The notes below the pieces were generated by a model, which saw nothing but the letters and a program-made list of their open reading frames with translations, had not been told where the DNA came from and did not search any database. A DNA stretch of 64,000 bases from an uncultured Eubacteriales bacterium (GTDB lineage: Bacteria; Bacillota; Clostridia; Oscillospirales; QAMX01), in assembly GCA_934546935.1 (NCBI GenBank), contig CAKTEH010000009.1, positions 1-64,000 of the forward strand, given 5' to 3'. This document shows, piece by piece, positions 7,976 to 16,735 of this stretch. Position 1 is the stretch's first letter; every line of letters starts with the position of its first letter. The translations under genes and the position numbers were made by a program.

Positions 7976-9172
7976 TTAACGTTCTTTTTGGATCTGAAAA
8001 GTTAAAAATTTTAAATATTCGCTTTCATTAGCACCCAGCAGGACCGGGTGGTCCGGCGCCTGTGCGCGGCGTTCAATCAGGCGCAAACGCACATGCGCAT
8101 CCCGAGCGGCAAGCGTGAGGACTTCTTCAAACATCTGTGCCGTGATAAAATGTGAACAGGTACAAGTGGCAAAGAAACCACCGTCGCAGACCAGCTGCAT
8201 TCCCCGGCGGTTGATCTCCCGATATCCCCGCATCGCGGTTTTTACGGAAGCGCGGGATTTTGCAAATGCCGGTGGATCCAAAATCACCAGGTCAAACTGC
8301 TCTGCACGCTGCACAAGCTGGGGAAGCAGGGTAAAAACATCTTCGCAAAGAAAGGACGCACGGGAAGAAAATCCATTTGCTGCTGCATTTGCGACTGCAC
8401 ATGCAGCAGCCTGCTCGGAGGCGTCTATACCAAGCGCGCTTTGTGCTCCAGCAGCAAGTGCATTAAGCGCAAAACCTCCGGCATTGCAAAAGCAATCCAG
8501 TACTTTGGCATTTTTTGCGAAAGGGCGGATTGCCATTCGATTGAAACGCTGGTCAAGAAAGTATCCGGTTTTCTGCCCATTGGATACATCAATATCATAA
8601 AATAGCCCATTTTCGCAGATGCGTATGCAGGGGTCAAACGTATTGCGCCAAAAGCCCTGACAGCGCTCCAAGCCCTCCAATGCGCGAGAGCGCGCATCGT
8701 TACGCTCGTAAATCCCACGTATATCCTGGCCGTGTTCCCTTAAGACCGCAAGCAAGCATTCGAAAATCTCATCTTTTCTGCGTTCAATTCCCAACGCCAG
8801 CGTCTGCGTCACCAGAACATCTGCGAATTTATCAACAGTAAGACCGGGAAGACGATCCGCTTCACCAAAGACCAAGCGGCAGTTTTCCAGCCCTGTTACC
8901 GTTTCCCGATAGGAAACGGCATTTTCAATGCGCATCCGGAAGAAGTCCCGGTCAATTTCAGTATCTTTATCCCGTGTCAGCATACGTACGGCAATTTTAG
9001 AGGCGGGATTATAATATCCGGTTCCCAGCGCGTAGCCGTTTGCGGCTATAACACGGACCAGGTCGCCAGGCTGCGTAAAATCCTCTACCCGTTCGATCTC
9101 ATTGTCGTAAATCCAGCATCCGCCTGAGGAAAGCCCGCGGCCTTCGTGGTTTTTCAGATAAACTGTCATCAT
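7976..9172 (-). CDS. rlmI: Class I SAM-dependent rRNA methyltransferase, RlmI-like
   Basis: 398 residues. An N-terminal PUA-like RNA-binding domain (about 1-75, GRGLSSGGCWIYDNEIERVE) is followed by a Rossmann methyltransferase. SAM motif I is KVLDCFCNAGGFALNALAAGA, motif IV is DLVILDPPAFAKS, and a CTCSH motif supplies the catalytic-type cysteines. This is the architecture of 23S rRNA m5C1962 methyltransferase RlmI/YccW. The length fits (about 396 in E. coli). The exact target base is inferred. AAGGAG lies 9-12 bases upstream of the tandem ATG. Confidence 0.88.
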   Translation of the reverse strand: MMTVYLKNHEGRGLSSGGCWIYDNEIERVEDFTQPGDLVRVIAANGYALGTGYYNPASKIAVRMLTRDKDTEIDRDFFRMRIENAVSYRETVTGLENCRLVFGEADRLPGLTVDKFADVLVTQTLALGIERRKDEIFECLLAVLREHGQDIRGIYERNDARSRALEGLERCQGFWRNTFDPCIRICENGLFYDIDVSNGQKTGYFLDQRFNRMAIRPFAKNAKVLDCFCNAGGFALNALAAGAQSALGIDASEQAAACAVANAAANGFSSRASFLCEDVFTLLPQLVQRAEQFDLVILDPPAFAKSRASVKTAMRGYREINRRGMQLVCDGGFFATCTCSHFITAQMFEEVLTLAARDAHVRLRLIERRAQAPDHPVLLGANESEYLKFLTFQIQKER

Positions 9173-9304
9173 ATTCCCATACTCCTTCTTTATCGATTCA
9201 TTCTAGCATACGGCAGCGCGGCATGTCAAGGCAATGTCTGGACAGCGTAGAATGCATAACACGCCGGATGGGTTTAAACTGCGCGCAGCAGATCCATTTA
9301 ATCG

Positions 9305-9333
9305 TTTACATCCGGGATCATATGTGCTAGAAT
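9305..9333 (+). promoter_or_regulatory. Extended -10 promoter of the HAD/Dabb operon
   Basis: TTTACA and TAGAAT are 17 bases apart with TGC before the -10. It lies 31 bases before the ATG at 9364. Confidence 0.75.
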
Positions 9334-9363
9334 AGCGATAGAATCATACAAAAGGAGTGGCAT

Positions 9364-10143
9364 ATGGATATAAATGAAATCCGCGCGAAAAGCGGATTCC
9401 TGTGCGACATGGACGGCGTAATCTATCAGGGCGACCGCCTGATCGACGGGGTCGCCGATTTTGTTAACTGGCTCAATGAAAACGAAAAGAGCTATCTCTT
9501 CCTTACAAATGCAAGTTCCAAAAGTCCCCGGGAATTGCGTATGAAGCTTGCACGCCTGGGGCTGGATGTTGGAGAAGAACATTTTTATACCAGCGCGCTG
9601 GCAACCGCCAAATTTCTCGCCAGCCAGGACCGTGGATGCAGCGCGTATGTAATCGGGGAGCCGGGGCTTGTCGGCGCATTGTATGACGAGGGGATCGCCA
9701 TGAATGATGTGGATCCGGATTATGTAGTCGTCGGGGAAAGCCGGAGCTATAATTATGACAGCATTCTGCGCGCTGTGCGTCTGGTACAAAGAGGTGCGCG
9801 TTTGATCGGTACGAATCCTGATCTGACAGGCCCGGATGAAAGCGGGATTATACCTGCCTGCCGGGCATTTGTCGCACCGATTGAGATGACAACCGGAAAG
9901 CATGCGTATTTCATTGGAAAGCCAAATGCATTAATGATGCGTACAGGCTTGGATCTGCTGGGAGAGCATTCGAAAAACTCCGTAATGATCGGGGATCGGA
10001 TGGATACGGATATTATTGCCGGAATTGAGACCGGGCTTTCCACCGTTTTAGTTATGACGGGGGTTAGTACGCGCGCAACTATTGAAGAATACCCATACCG
10101 TCCCAGCGTAGTTGTGGATCGTGTGGCGGATATTGTTGGATAA
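9364..10143 (+). CDS. HAD-IIA family hydrolase, NagD/AraL-like
   Basis: 259 residues. Motif I DMDGVIYQG, motif II TNASSKSP, and motif IV GDRMDTDI define the HAD-IIA subfamily, which includes NagD (nucleotide and sugar-phosphate phosphatase) and AraL. The two Asp of DMDG give the phospho-aspartyl nucleophile and acid/base. The C2a cap lies around residues 80-180. Physiological substrate is not deducible; family members act broadly on small phosphorylated compounds. AAAGGAG lies 6 bases before the ATG. It is cotranscribed with the next gene. Confidence 0.88.
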   Translation: MDINEIRAKSGFLCDMDGVIYQGDRLIDGVADFVNWLNENEKSYLFLTNASSKSPRELRMKLARLGLDVGEEHFYTSALATAKFLASQDRGCSAYVIGEPGLVGALYDEGIAMNDVDPDYVVVGESRSYNYDSILRAVRLVQRGARLIGTNPDLTGPDESGIIPACRAFVAPIEMTTGKHAYFIGKPNALMMRTGLDLLGEHSKNSVMIGDRMDTDIIAGIETGLSTVLVMTGVSTRATIEEYPYRPSVVVDRVADIVG

Positions 10144-10159
10144 GAGTTGGAGGGAAATG

Positions 10160-10450
10160 ATGGTTAAGCATATTGTTTTATTTATGCTGAAAGATAAAAG
10201 TGAAGAAAGCTGCCGGGCAGCGGCTGCGGTACTCGAATCCATGAGCGGTCGTGTACCGGAGATCCTGGAAATGCATGTCGGCGTTGATTTCCTGCATTCC
10301 GAACGCTCCTGCGACGTGATCCTTGAGGTTGTCGTGCACGACCGTGCGGCGCTTGAGGCATATCAGAACGATCCGTACCACTGTCAGGCTGTGAAACCAT
10401 ATATGCACCGGGTACGTACAGGGAGCGTCTCGGCAGATTATGAATTTTAA
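10160..10450 (+). CDS. Dabb (stress-responsive alpha/beta barrel) domain protein
   Basis: 96 residues. The pattern MVKHIVLFMLKD at the start, DFLHSERSCDVILEVVV in the middle and a closing AYQNDPYHCQAVKPYM are those of the Dabb fold, a small dimeric ferredoxin-like barrel. The second of two adjacent ATGs (10160) has the better spacing from GGAGGG (10149-10154). Function is unknown for most members; some are enzymes or stress proteins. It is 16 bases downstream of the HAD gene and shares its transcript. Confidence 0.85.
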   Translation: MVKHIVLFMLKDKSEESCRAAAAVLESMSGRVPEILEMHVGVDFLHSERSCDVILEVVVHDRAALEAYQNDPYHCQAVKPYMHRVRTGSVSADYEF

Positions 10451-10460
10451 ATTCAGAAGG

Positions 10461-10496
10461 CCTGAAAGATGAAATCTCATCTTTCAGGTTTTTTTT
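10461..10496 (+). terminator. Rho-independent terminator of the HAD/Dabb operon
   Basis: A 12-bp perfect stem (10461-10472 with 10477-10488) with loop AATC is followed by eight Ts. It separates two convergent genes. Confidence 0.92.
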
Positions 10497-11041
10497 CATT
10501 CAAGTTCCAATGTTTTATACACAGCGCCTTCCATATCCTTCCACAAAAAAATATTGTTTTCGTAGAGCATATAGCTGTGTGTACTTCCTTCTTTCGGAAT
10601 GGAAACCGAACCGGGATTGAGACAGATAATGCCATTGACAACTGTTGATTTGGGAATGTGAGTATGCCCGCTCAGGAGCACGTCGCCGCGGGTAAGGGGA
10701 GGATGCTTGGCTTCATGGTAAATATGTCCATGAGTGGCAAACATTGTCCTGTCATCTGCAAAAATGAGACAGGAATCAGAAAGCACAGGGAATTCCAGCA
10801 TCATCTGGTCGACCTCCGCTTCACAGTTACCCCGAACGCAAAGAATCTGTCCGGCATGTGCATTAAGCAGGGCAGCGACAGATTTTGGTGCATAATCGCG
10901 CGGCAAATCATTGCGCGGACCATGGTAAAGCAGATCGCCAAGCAAAATAAGCCGGTCAGGCTGTTCTCGTCCGAATGCGGCGAACAACGCTTCGCAATAA
11001 TAGGCGCTTCCGTGGATATCGGATGCGATCATCAGCTTCAT
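10496..11041 (-). CDS. yfcE: Metallophosphoesterase, YfcE-like phosphodiesterase
   Basis: 181 residues with the calcineurin-type metal site: ASDIHGS (motif I), LLGDLLYHGPRN (motif II), VRGNCEAEVD (motif III), ATHGH, and LSGHTHIPK (motif V). YfcE/MJ0936 enzymes hydrolyse phosphodiesters in vitro; the natural substrate is not known. AAAGGAG precedes the ATG by 7 bases. It lies 60 bases downstream of the hydrogenase gene on the same strand, so it may be the last gene of that transcript, although the functional link is doubtful. Confidence 0.9.
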   Translation of the reverse strand: MKLMIASDIHGSAYYCEALFAAFGREQPDRLILLGDLLYHGPRNDLPRDYAPKSVAALLNAHAGQILCVRGNCEAEVDQMMLEFPVLSDSCLIFADDRTMFATHGHIYHEAKHPPLTRGDVLLSGHTHIPKSTVVNGIICLNPGSVSIPKEGSTHSYMLYENNIFLWKDMEGAVYKTLELE

Positions 11042-11101
11042 GGGTATCTCCTTTCAAAAAGGCCGGATGGATTGTAAACCCATCCGGCCCGCATTACTAT
11101 G

Positions 11102-12526
11102 TCATTTTAAAATACTGATTGCATCGGTAATGGTCTTCTCCATCGCCTCACGACCGTATTTATCTACTTCTGCTTTATTCTTTTCCCCATGGGTCAGACA
11201 TCCCGCCCCGCCGATGCAACCGCCGGTACAGGCCATACCTTCAATGAAATTGCCGTCAAGCACACGCTTTGATGCTTTCATCAACGCGATCCGGCAGGCT
11301 TCGATCCCGTCACAGGAGACCGCTTTGAGGTCAAAATTTTCGATTCCCTGTTCTTTCAGCGCTTCTGCCACTGCATCGGAAAGCCCGCCGCAGCGTGCAA
11401 AGATCCGGCCGTAATAGGATGCGTTATCCAAAACGCCTTCTTCCATCGTGGTAATATCAAGATCCAAACTGTCGAAAAGGGCTTGCAGTTCTTCAAAAGT
11501 AATAACACTGTCGATATAGGGCCGGACTTCTTCACGCTGGAATTCCATTTTCTTCGCTGTACACGGCCCGATAAAAATGGTCTTTGCACCAGGCGTTGTT
11601 TCTTTTATGTATTTTGCAATCGTAGCCATCGGGGAAAGGTTATGGGAAATATAAGGGGCGAGATCCGGGAACTGTTTGCGGATATAGTCTACAAAAGCAG
11701 GGCAACAGGAACTGGTCAAAAAGCCCTTTTCCGCCAGTTCTGCAGCCTCAGAAAATGCAACCATATCTGCGCCTAAAGCCGCTTCAACTACAGAATGGAA
11801 ACCGAGTGCCTTGATCCCTGAAATTACCTGTCCGAGTTTTGCGTAGGTAAACTGGCTGGAAATTGAAGGTGCGACAACTGCATAAACCTTGTATTTTGTA
11901 CCCTTTTCGCTTTTTTTCAAAATGTCAATTACATTCAGGATAAAGGATTTATCCATAATGGCGCCCCAAGGACACTGGTAAACGCAAGCGCCGCACGAAA
12001 TGCATTTATTGTTATCAATCTGTGCGGCTTTAGTCGGGCTCATGGAAATCGCCTTGACTTTACAGGAACGCTCACAGGGACGCTTGTATTCCACGATTGC
12101 ACTGTATGGGCACACTTTGGCACATTGGCCGCATTCGACACACTTGCTTTTATCAATATGGGCGATATGGTTTGCGTCAATAGTAATTGCACCCCGGCGG
12201 CATACGTCTTCGCAGCGATGGGCGAGACATCCACGGCAGGCGCCGGTAATTTCATAGCCGCCCATTGGGCATTCATCGCAGGCAATATCGATAACCTCAA
12301 TAGCATTGGGATTGGATTTATCTCCACCCATTGCCAGTTTCATGCGCTCGGAAATAATGGCGCGCTCTTTATAGACACAGCAGCGCATGGTTGGTTCTTT
12401 GCCTGGTATAATCTGCTTGGGAAGGTCGACCATATTGTCAAAAAGCTCGTCAGTCCATGCCAGCCGGGCTACTTCACGAAGCACTTTGTACTTTAAGTGC
12501 TGTACCTTGGTATCAAATTTTCTCAT
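11102..12526 (-). CDS. Monomeric [FeFe]-hydrogenase, group B-like
   Basis: 474 residues, cytoplasmic. The N-terminal third is rich in cysteine: ITGACRGCLAHRCEDVC, then CVECGQCAKVCP, CERSC, and CISCGACVYQCP, giving two [4Fe-4S] ferredoxin clusters and probably more. The H-cluster domain has motif L1 TSSCCPAF (about residue 270-277), L2 FIGPCTAKKME (about 315) and L3 ACTGGCIGGAG (about 432). The cluster ligands are kept, but L1 and L3 differ slightly from the prototypical TSCCPxW and MACxGGCxxGGG. This resembles the group B (TIGR04105-type) enzymes of Clostridia. It probably evolves or takes up H2 with ferredoxin; partner unknown. The maturases HydE, HydF and HydG are not in this window. AAAGGAG precedes the ATG. 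Confidence 0.88.
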   Translation of the reverse strand: MRKFDTKVQHLKYKVLREVARLAWTDELFDNMVDLPKQIIPGKEPTMRCCVYKERAIISERMKLAMGGDKSNPNAIEVIDIACDECPMGGYEITGACRGCLAHRCEDVCRRGAITIDANHIAHIDKSKCVECGQCAKVCPYSAIVEYKRPCERSCKVKAISMSPTKAAQIDNNKCISCGACVYQCPWGAIMDKSFILNVIDILKKSEKGTKYKVYAVVAPSISSQFTYAKLGQVISGIKALGFHSVVEAALGADMVAFSEAAELAEKGFLTSSCCPAFVDYIRKQFPDLAPYISHNLSPMATIAKYIKETTPGAKTIFIGPCTAKKMEFQREEVRPYIDSVITFEELQALFDSLDLDITTMEEGVLDNASYYGRIFARCGGLSDAVAEALKEQGIENFDLKAVSCDGIEACRIALMKASKRVLDGNFIEGMACTGGCIGGAGCLTHGEKNKAEVDKYGREAMEKTITDAISILK

Positions 12527-12536
12527 ATTCGCTCCT

Positions 12537-13709
12537 TTAGAAATAACTGACCTTTATCCGTTTCCCCATTTTTTGCAGACAATCGGACAGCTCGGAAACG
12601 AGATTCATTTTGATGCTGAAATTAATCGGAAGGTCCGGGTTCTGGTGCGCAGGGTTAATTGCGCGGCCGACAAAGAAGTTAATATCGGTCGCATCTTCAA
12701 AAAGAACCCGGCTGATTAAAGATGCACCGTCATGCTTATAGCTCCATTGCTGATAGGATTCATTGTCTTTAAGATAATCCTTTGCATAGCTGAGTACTTT
12801 GTTGACTGTGATGACCCCTTCGGTAACCAGGTCCACGCCCTCAATTTTGGCAATCGGCGGGATCTCCTTATCGACAAAATCCAAGCAGGGGATCAGCGGT
12901 TTGCCCAGATATTTGGCGGCAATTGACGAGGTTGTACCGCCGCAGACGATATGTTTCCCTTCTTTGGAGAAAAACAATGCCATCATCTTATTGCAGTCAT
13001 CCCGGTTGGATGGCGGGCCGAAAAGAAGGTTGACCGGGGAGCGCCGCCGGATGCGTACCGCGCAGACTGTCGCATCGTCTCCGGGGCTGCGGTCATAAAG
13101 CCGGTTAACCTCATCAAGCAGGATCGTTGACAAGGTCTTTGCGGTATAACCGGCAATGGAAACCGGCTCCATGAAATCAATAATATCTTCCCGCTTCCAT
13201 CCGAAATTATAGAAATTTCCAACGCCCGCATGTGTGCATCCGTCGCTCATGGCAATAAACAAGTCGTCTTCCCGAAGCTTGATACGGGAACGGTAAATCC
13301 GTTTTCCGTCAATATTCATCTCCGTTTTCGGGTACTCATAATTTTTTCCGTCCCGGATCATGATGACCTGTGGATTATCATACTGGATAATTTCCGCATC
13401 TTCGTTGTTCAGGATGCAGAGTATAGTGAAGGTAGAATATGCGACGCCGCGTACGGAGCAGACGGGAAGCGTAGCAGCGATGGTTTGTACACAGTCTTCA
13501 ATAGACAGCCCTTCTGCAATCATCGTGGAGATGATTTTAGAGGTAAGGGTTGAAAGGATGCTTGCTTTGACGCCGCTGCCTAAACCGTCAGCAAGTACGA
13601 CGACAGTAGACGATTCATTCTGTTCAATTACATCAACATGATCGCCGCATAGTTCTTCCCCATAATGGTTAATACTCCGGTAACCAATATCTGCACATAA
13701 ATTATTCAT
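12537..13709 (-). CDS. SpoIIE/PP2C-type protein phosphatase of the hydrogenase cluster
   Basis: About 390 residues. The N-terminal half is a PP2C-like (PPM, SpoIIE) serine phosphatase: VVLADGLGSG supplies the first metal-binding Asp, FIAMSDGCTHAG the second, and SPGDDATVCAVRI the third. The C-terminal half (about 235-390) is a separate domain of unknown role, beginning NLLFGPPSNRDDCNKMM. The ATG at 13709 has AAGGAG 10 bases upstream, inside the end of the PAS-hydrogenase gene; the TTG at 13715 would be too close to that site. The stop and start regions overlap by 8 bases, so synthesis is coupled to the sensory hydrogenase. Likely job: dephosphorylating a regulatory protein in response to the hydrogenase state (inference). 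Confidence 0.86.
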   Translation of the reverse strand: MNNLCADIGYRSINHYGEELCGDHVDVIEQNESSTVVVLADGLGSGVKASILSTLTSKIISTMIAEGLSIEDCVQTIAATLPVCSVRGVAYSTFTILCILNNEDAEIIQYDNPQVIMIRDGKNYEYPKTEMNIDGKRIYRSRIKLREDDLFIAMSDGCTHAGVGNFYNFGWKREDIIDFMEPVSIAGYTAKTLSTILLDEVNRLYDRSPGDDATVCAVRIRRRSPVNLLFGPPSNRDDCNKMMALFFSKEGKHIVCGGTTSSIAAKYLGKPLIPCLDFVDKEIPPIAKIEGVDLVTEGVITVNKVLSYAKDYLKDNESYQQWSYKHDGASLISRVLFEDATDINFFVGRAINPAHQNPDLPINFSIKMNLVSELSDCLQKMGKRIKVSYF

Positions 13710-15378
13710 TTGCAATCGACTCCTTAAGCTTCGTCAATGCAATTTTTGTTTCTGCCGCTGTTTCACCCAGAAGGGAAGCGATCTCCTGGACAATACGCAT
13801 CTGCTTATCGACAACACGATCGGCAATTTCCACAGTCTGACGGCTGATATCCTCTTTTTTCTCCTTTTGTACTTCCTCTTCTGTAACGTCACGCATGATA
13901 CAGATCAAAATATGATAGTCATGATCCAAAAGGATTGTCTGTTCCACGTAGCGGTTATATTCAGCAAGGTAGACACGCTGATTGTGTTGGCTGCGTTTGG
14001 AGTTTTGTACGTCAAGGAAAACCTTCGGGTCCAGGATTCGGATAACCGGTTCGCCCATGACATCGGAAATGCGTGGGATATTCATAATCTTCAGCGCGGC
14101 ACGGTTAATCTGCTGGACCTCCAGATTTTCATTCAATACAATGATCCCGTTTGGCGTATTGTTGATAATGTTGTCGGAGAAATTTTCCGCACGTTCCTTC
14201 AGGAAGGGGAGGCACATGGAAATGTCGGCTTTCCCCTGGAAAATCGCAGCGGCCTTTTCCCTGCAGGTATTATAGCCGCAGCATCCGCAGTTCAGTTCGT
14301 CTTCCGGTTTGGTTTTGCCCATCTGTCTCAGAATTGCTGTGATTTCTGATTCCGAAGGCTGGTTTACACGGTGCTCAAGGTAAGTAAAATGCTTGATTTT
14401 TTGTAATTCCGGCAGATCCGGGATATCAAAATCTTCTTTTCCTGCATATTTGGACACGGCAACATAATCATGTACTGGAGAGCGGTGGTACTTTTCCATG
14501 ACCGGGCCGCCAATGCAGCTGCCAACACAGGCGGACATCTCAATAAAACATTTATGAAGTTTTCCATCTTCGATATCCCGCAGGGCCGCCATGCAGTTTT
14601 CCACACCGTCAATGGCAAGATATGTATAATCCGGTTCTGCAAGGGCCATTGTCTTCAGTATACCGCCGGTGGTAGGGAAAAGGCGGGCATGGCTTTTTTC
14701 CTGTGCATCCATGTTCGCTTCCGGTTCTACCCCTTCAGCTTTCATCCAGGCAGTGAGCTCTTCGTAGGTCAGCACACCGTCTACAATTCCTGGATAGCTG
14801 TCAGCCTCATCTTTTTTAGAAACACAGGGCCCAATAAAGACGGTTTTGGCATTGGGATAGCGTTTTTTGATATCCAGGCAATGTGCCTGCATTGGCGAGA
14901 CCACGTCGGCAAGATAAGGGAGGCAGCGCGGGAAATGCTTTTGGATCAGGAGGTTTACGGAATGGCAGCATGAGGAAATCAAAATGTCCCTGTCCCCGCG
15001 TGCAAGAAGCGAGTCATACTGGTTTTTTACAATTGTTGCGCCGATCGCAGTCTCTTCCGCATCGTAAAAGCCCAGCTTTTTCAGGGCTTTGCGCATGGAC
15101 TCGATCCCGACGCCGTCATAGTTGGCGATAAACGACGGAGCTATGCTGACAAAGACCGGGTCTCCCGACTGGATGAGTACTTTGACCGCTTCTGTCCCGT
15201 CGGCTATTTGCTTGGCATTTTGCGGACAGACTACAAAGCAGTGTCCGCAGAGAATACATTCTTCAGTTACGATATGCGCCTGGTTCCCGGAAAAGCGGAT
15301 CGCCTTTACCGGACAGTTGCGCAGGCATTTATAACAGTTTTTACAGTTGGATTTCTTAAGCTTCAAAAATTCAGCCAT
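13702..15378 (-). CDS. PAS-containing sensory [FeFe]-hydrogenase-like protein, group C (HydS-type)
   Basis: 558 residues. Two [4Fe-4S] ferredoxin motifs (CKNCYKCLRNCP and CILCGHCFVVCP, residues about 14-56) lead into an H-cluster domain with L1 SSCCHS (about 135-140), L2 FIGPCVSKKDE (about 182) and L3 SACVGSCIGG (about 282). A cysteine-rich segment, LNCGCCGYNTC (about 362-372), is followed by a PAS domain (about 400-500, starting NGIIVLNENLEVQQIN) and a C-terminal helical tail. This order is that of group C putative sensory hydrogenases, which are thought to read H2 or redox state and pass it on through PAS. L1 lacks the Pro of catalytic enzymes. AGGGGG lies 8 bases upstream. Confidence 0.88.
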   Translation of the reverse strand: MAEFLKLKKSNCKNCYKCLRNCPVKAIRFSGNQAHIVTEECILCGHCFVVCPQNAKQIADGTEAVKVLIQSGDPVFVSIAPSFIANYDGVGIESMRKALKKLGFYDAEETAIGATIVKNQYDSLLARGDRDILISSCCHSVNLLIQKHFPRCLPYLADVVSPMQAHCLDIKKRYPNAKTVFIGPCVSKKDEADSYPGIVDGVLTYEELTAWMKAEGVEPEANMDAQEKSHARLFPTTGGILKTMALAEPDYTYLAIDGVENCMAALRDIEDGKLHKCFIEMSACVGSCIGGPVMEKYHRSPVHDYVAVSKYAGKEDFDIPDLPELQKIKHFTYLEHRVNQPSESEITAILRQMGKTKPEDELNCGCCGYNTCREKAAAIFQGKADISMCLPFLKERAENFSDNIINNTPNGIIVLNENLEVQQINRAALKIMNIPRISDVMGEPVIRILDPKVFLDVQNSKRSQHNQRVYLAEYNRYVEQTILLDHDYHILICIMRDVTEEEVQKEKKEDISRQTVEIADRVVDKQMRIVQEIASLLGETAAETKIALTKLKESIANE

Positions 15379-15380
15379 TT

Positions 15381-15638
15381 TTATACCCCCTGTTCAAGTT
15401 TGGCAAGTATGTTTTTCTGGAAGAATTCCCGGAATCCTTCACGGGTAACACCGGTAAACACTTCCCCGTCAATCTGGATCGTAACGCCGGTCCGGTTGCA
15501 GCGTCCAATGCAAAAGCTGCCGGTCAATGTAACTTCGTCTTTGAGCTTATGCGCTTCCAGCGCTTCCTCAAACATCTGAACGATATCCTGCGAACCTTTA
15601 AGGTAGCAGGAACTTCCGACACAAATTTCAACAATCAT
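15381..15638 (-). CDS. Thioredoxin-like [2Fe-2S] ferredoxin (NuoE C-terminal fold), second copy
   Basis: 85 residues: VEICVGSSCYLKGSQ near the start and TGSFCIGRCNRTGV in the middle give the four cysteines (CxxxxC and CxxxC) that hold a [2Fe-2S] cluster in the thioredoxin-like ferredoxin fold of NuoE and HydC-type subunits. The NuoE N-terminal helical domain is missing. It stops 2 bases before the sensory hydrogenase starts. Likely role: electron donor or acceptor for the hydrogenase proteins. AAGGATG lies upstream of the ATG. Confidence 0.86.
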   Translation of the reverse strand: MIVEICVGSSCYLKGSQDIVQMFEEALEAHKLKDEVTLTGSFCIGRCNRTGVTIQIDGEVFTGVTREGFREFFQKNILAKLEQGV

Positions 15639-15641
15639 AGT

Positions 15642-15881
15642 TTACATCCTTGTCTGTACTTCTTCATTGAAGAATTTTTCCACCGTCTCTGGGGAAATCG
15701 AATGAACCGACCCATCCAAATCCACACAAACGCCTTTTTGGCATTGTCCCATGCAGAATGTACCCGCCAGTTCAATCTGTTCTTTTAGGCCGTGGTCGGA
15801 AACAAGCTTCTGAAGTTTTTCGACGATCTGGCGTGAGCCTTTAAGATGGCAGGAACTGCCGATACAAACCGTTATCTTCAT
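15642..15881 (-). CDS. Thioredoxin-like [2Fe-2S] ferredoxin, first copy
   Basis: 79 residues beginning MKITVCIGSSCHLKGSRQ, with AGTFCMGQCQKGVCVDLDG as the second cysteine pair. It is a paralogue of the following gene (same C-x4-C and C-x3-C spacing), so the pair looks like a tandem duplication, perhaps forming a heterodimer. An upstream ATG at 15890 is possible, but AAGGA 8 bases before the ATG at 15881 and the family's short N-terminus favour 15881. It lies 15 bases after the kinase gene. Confidence 0.84.
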   Translation of the reverse strand: MKITVCIGSSCHLKGSRQIVEKLQKLVSDHGLKEQIELAGTFCMGQCQKGVCVDLDGSVHSISPETVEKFFNEEVQTRM

Positions 15882-15896
15882 AAGCACCATCCTTTT

Positions 15897-16667
15897 TTAT
15901 TCATAATCCATTGCACTGGCCCAGGACAAAAGCCGTTCCCGGTCCTGCGGGCGGGCCCGGATGGATAGGGCTGCCGCAACAATGGGCAGCCATTTTTTTA
16001 TATTTGCCGGATCTACCCCGCTTATATACGCTGCGTTTGTACCGCTTTTTTTGCAGAAGAGGTCAAGATATACCTGCGCATGCTCAAATTCGTTGGAGAG
16101 CCAGAATTCAAGATAGGTAATTGCCACATCTGCAGAGGCGTTCCCCTGGGTTGCATGCGACCAGTCCAGGATATAAGGCCCGTTGTCGGAGAGGATGATG
16201 TTCGAAGGGTTGAAATCCCCATGACACAGCTTGCTGTGACGCGGCATTTGATCCAGCCGCGTATGCAGATCATAGCGAAGCGTTGCGTCCAGGTCGGCGT
16301 CAAGGATTTTCCGGTTCAGCTTATCGCGCAGCTTCCCCAAAAGCGGCGCTCTTTTGGAATGCACCTGCATTTGAAGGTCTACAAAAAGCGCGAGGTATTC
16401 ATCATATTTTTCCGGCTCTTCCTGCATCAGCCGCGCCAAAGTCTTACCTTTAATAAATTCAGAGCAAATCGCCCATTTGCCCTCCAGTACGCTGACGCCC
16501 AGAATTTTCGGAACCGGAAGCCCGGTTTCTTCCACCCTGGCCTGGTTGAGCGCCTCATTGAGAACATCTGCTTTGGAATAGTCTGCGTCAAATACTTTAA
16601 TCGCCATGTTACCATCCCGGTAAACCGTTTTGGAGGTCCGTACCGCCAGGATTCGTTCCAGATTCAC
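15897..16667 (-). CDS. Aminoglycoside-phosphotransferase-fold kinase at the head of the hydrogenase operon
   Basis: About 256 residues. The APH/choline-kinase fold is shown by LCHGDFNPSNII (catalytic loop, Brenner motif) and YILDWSHA (the DFG-equivalent Asp), with an N-lobe Lys in MAIKVFD. Substrates in this fold range from antibiotics to sugars, choline and proteins. Its position first in an operon that also has a PP2C-type phosphatase and a sensory hydrogenase suggests an opposing kinase (inference). The GTG at 16667 follows AAAAGGGAG with 9-base spacing; an ATG at 16703 lacks a ribosome site. Both keep the domain intact. Confidence 0.8.
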   Translation of the reverse strand: MNLERILAVRTSKTVYRDGNMAIKVFDADYSKADVLNEALNQARVEETGLPVPKILGVSVLEGKWAICSEFIKGKTLARLMQEEPEKYDEYLALFVDLQMQVHSKRAPLLGKLRDKLNRKILDADLDATLRYDLHTRLDQMPRHSKLCHGDFNPSNIILSDNGPYILDWSHATQGNASADVAITYLEFWLSNEFEHAQVYLDLFCKKSGTNAAYISGVDPANIKKWLPIVAAALSIRARPQDRERLLSWASAMDYE

Positions 16668-16735
16668 GATCTTCCACTCCCTTTTCAGTTGCTGCCACCG
16701 CATGATTTGTTAATACGCAAACTTTACTAGAATAT

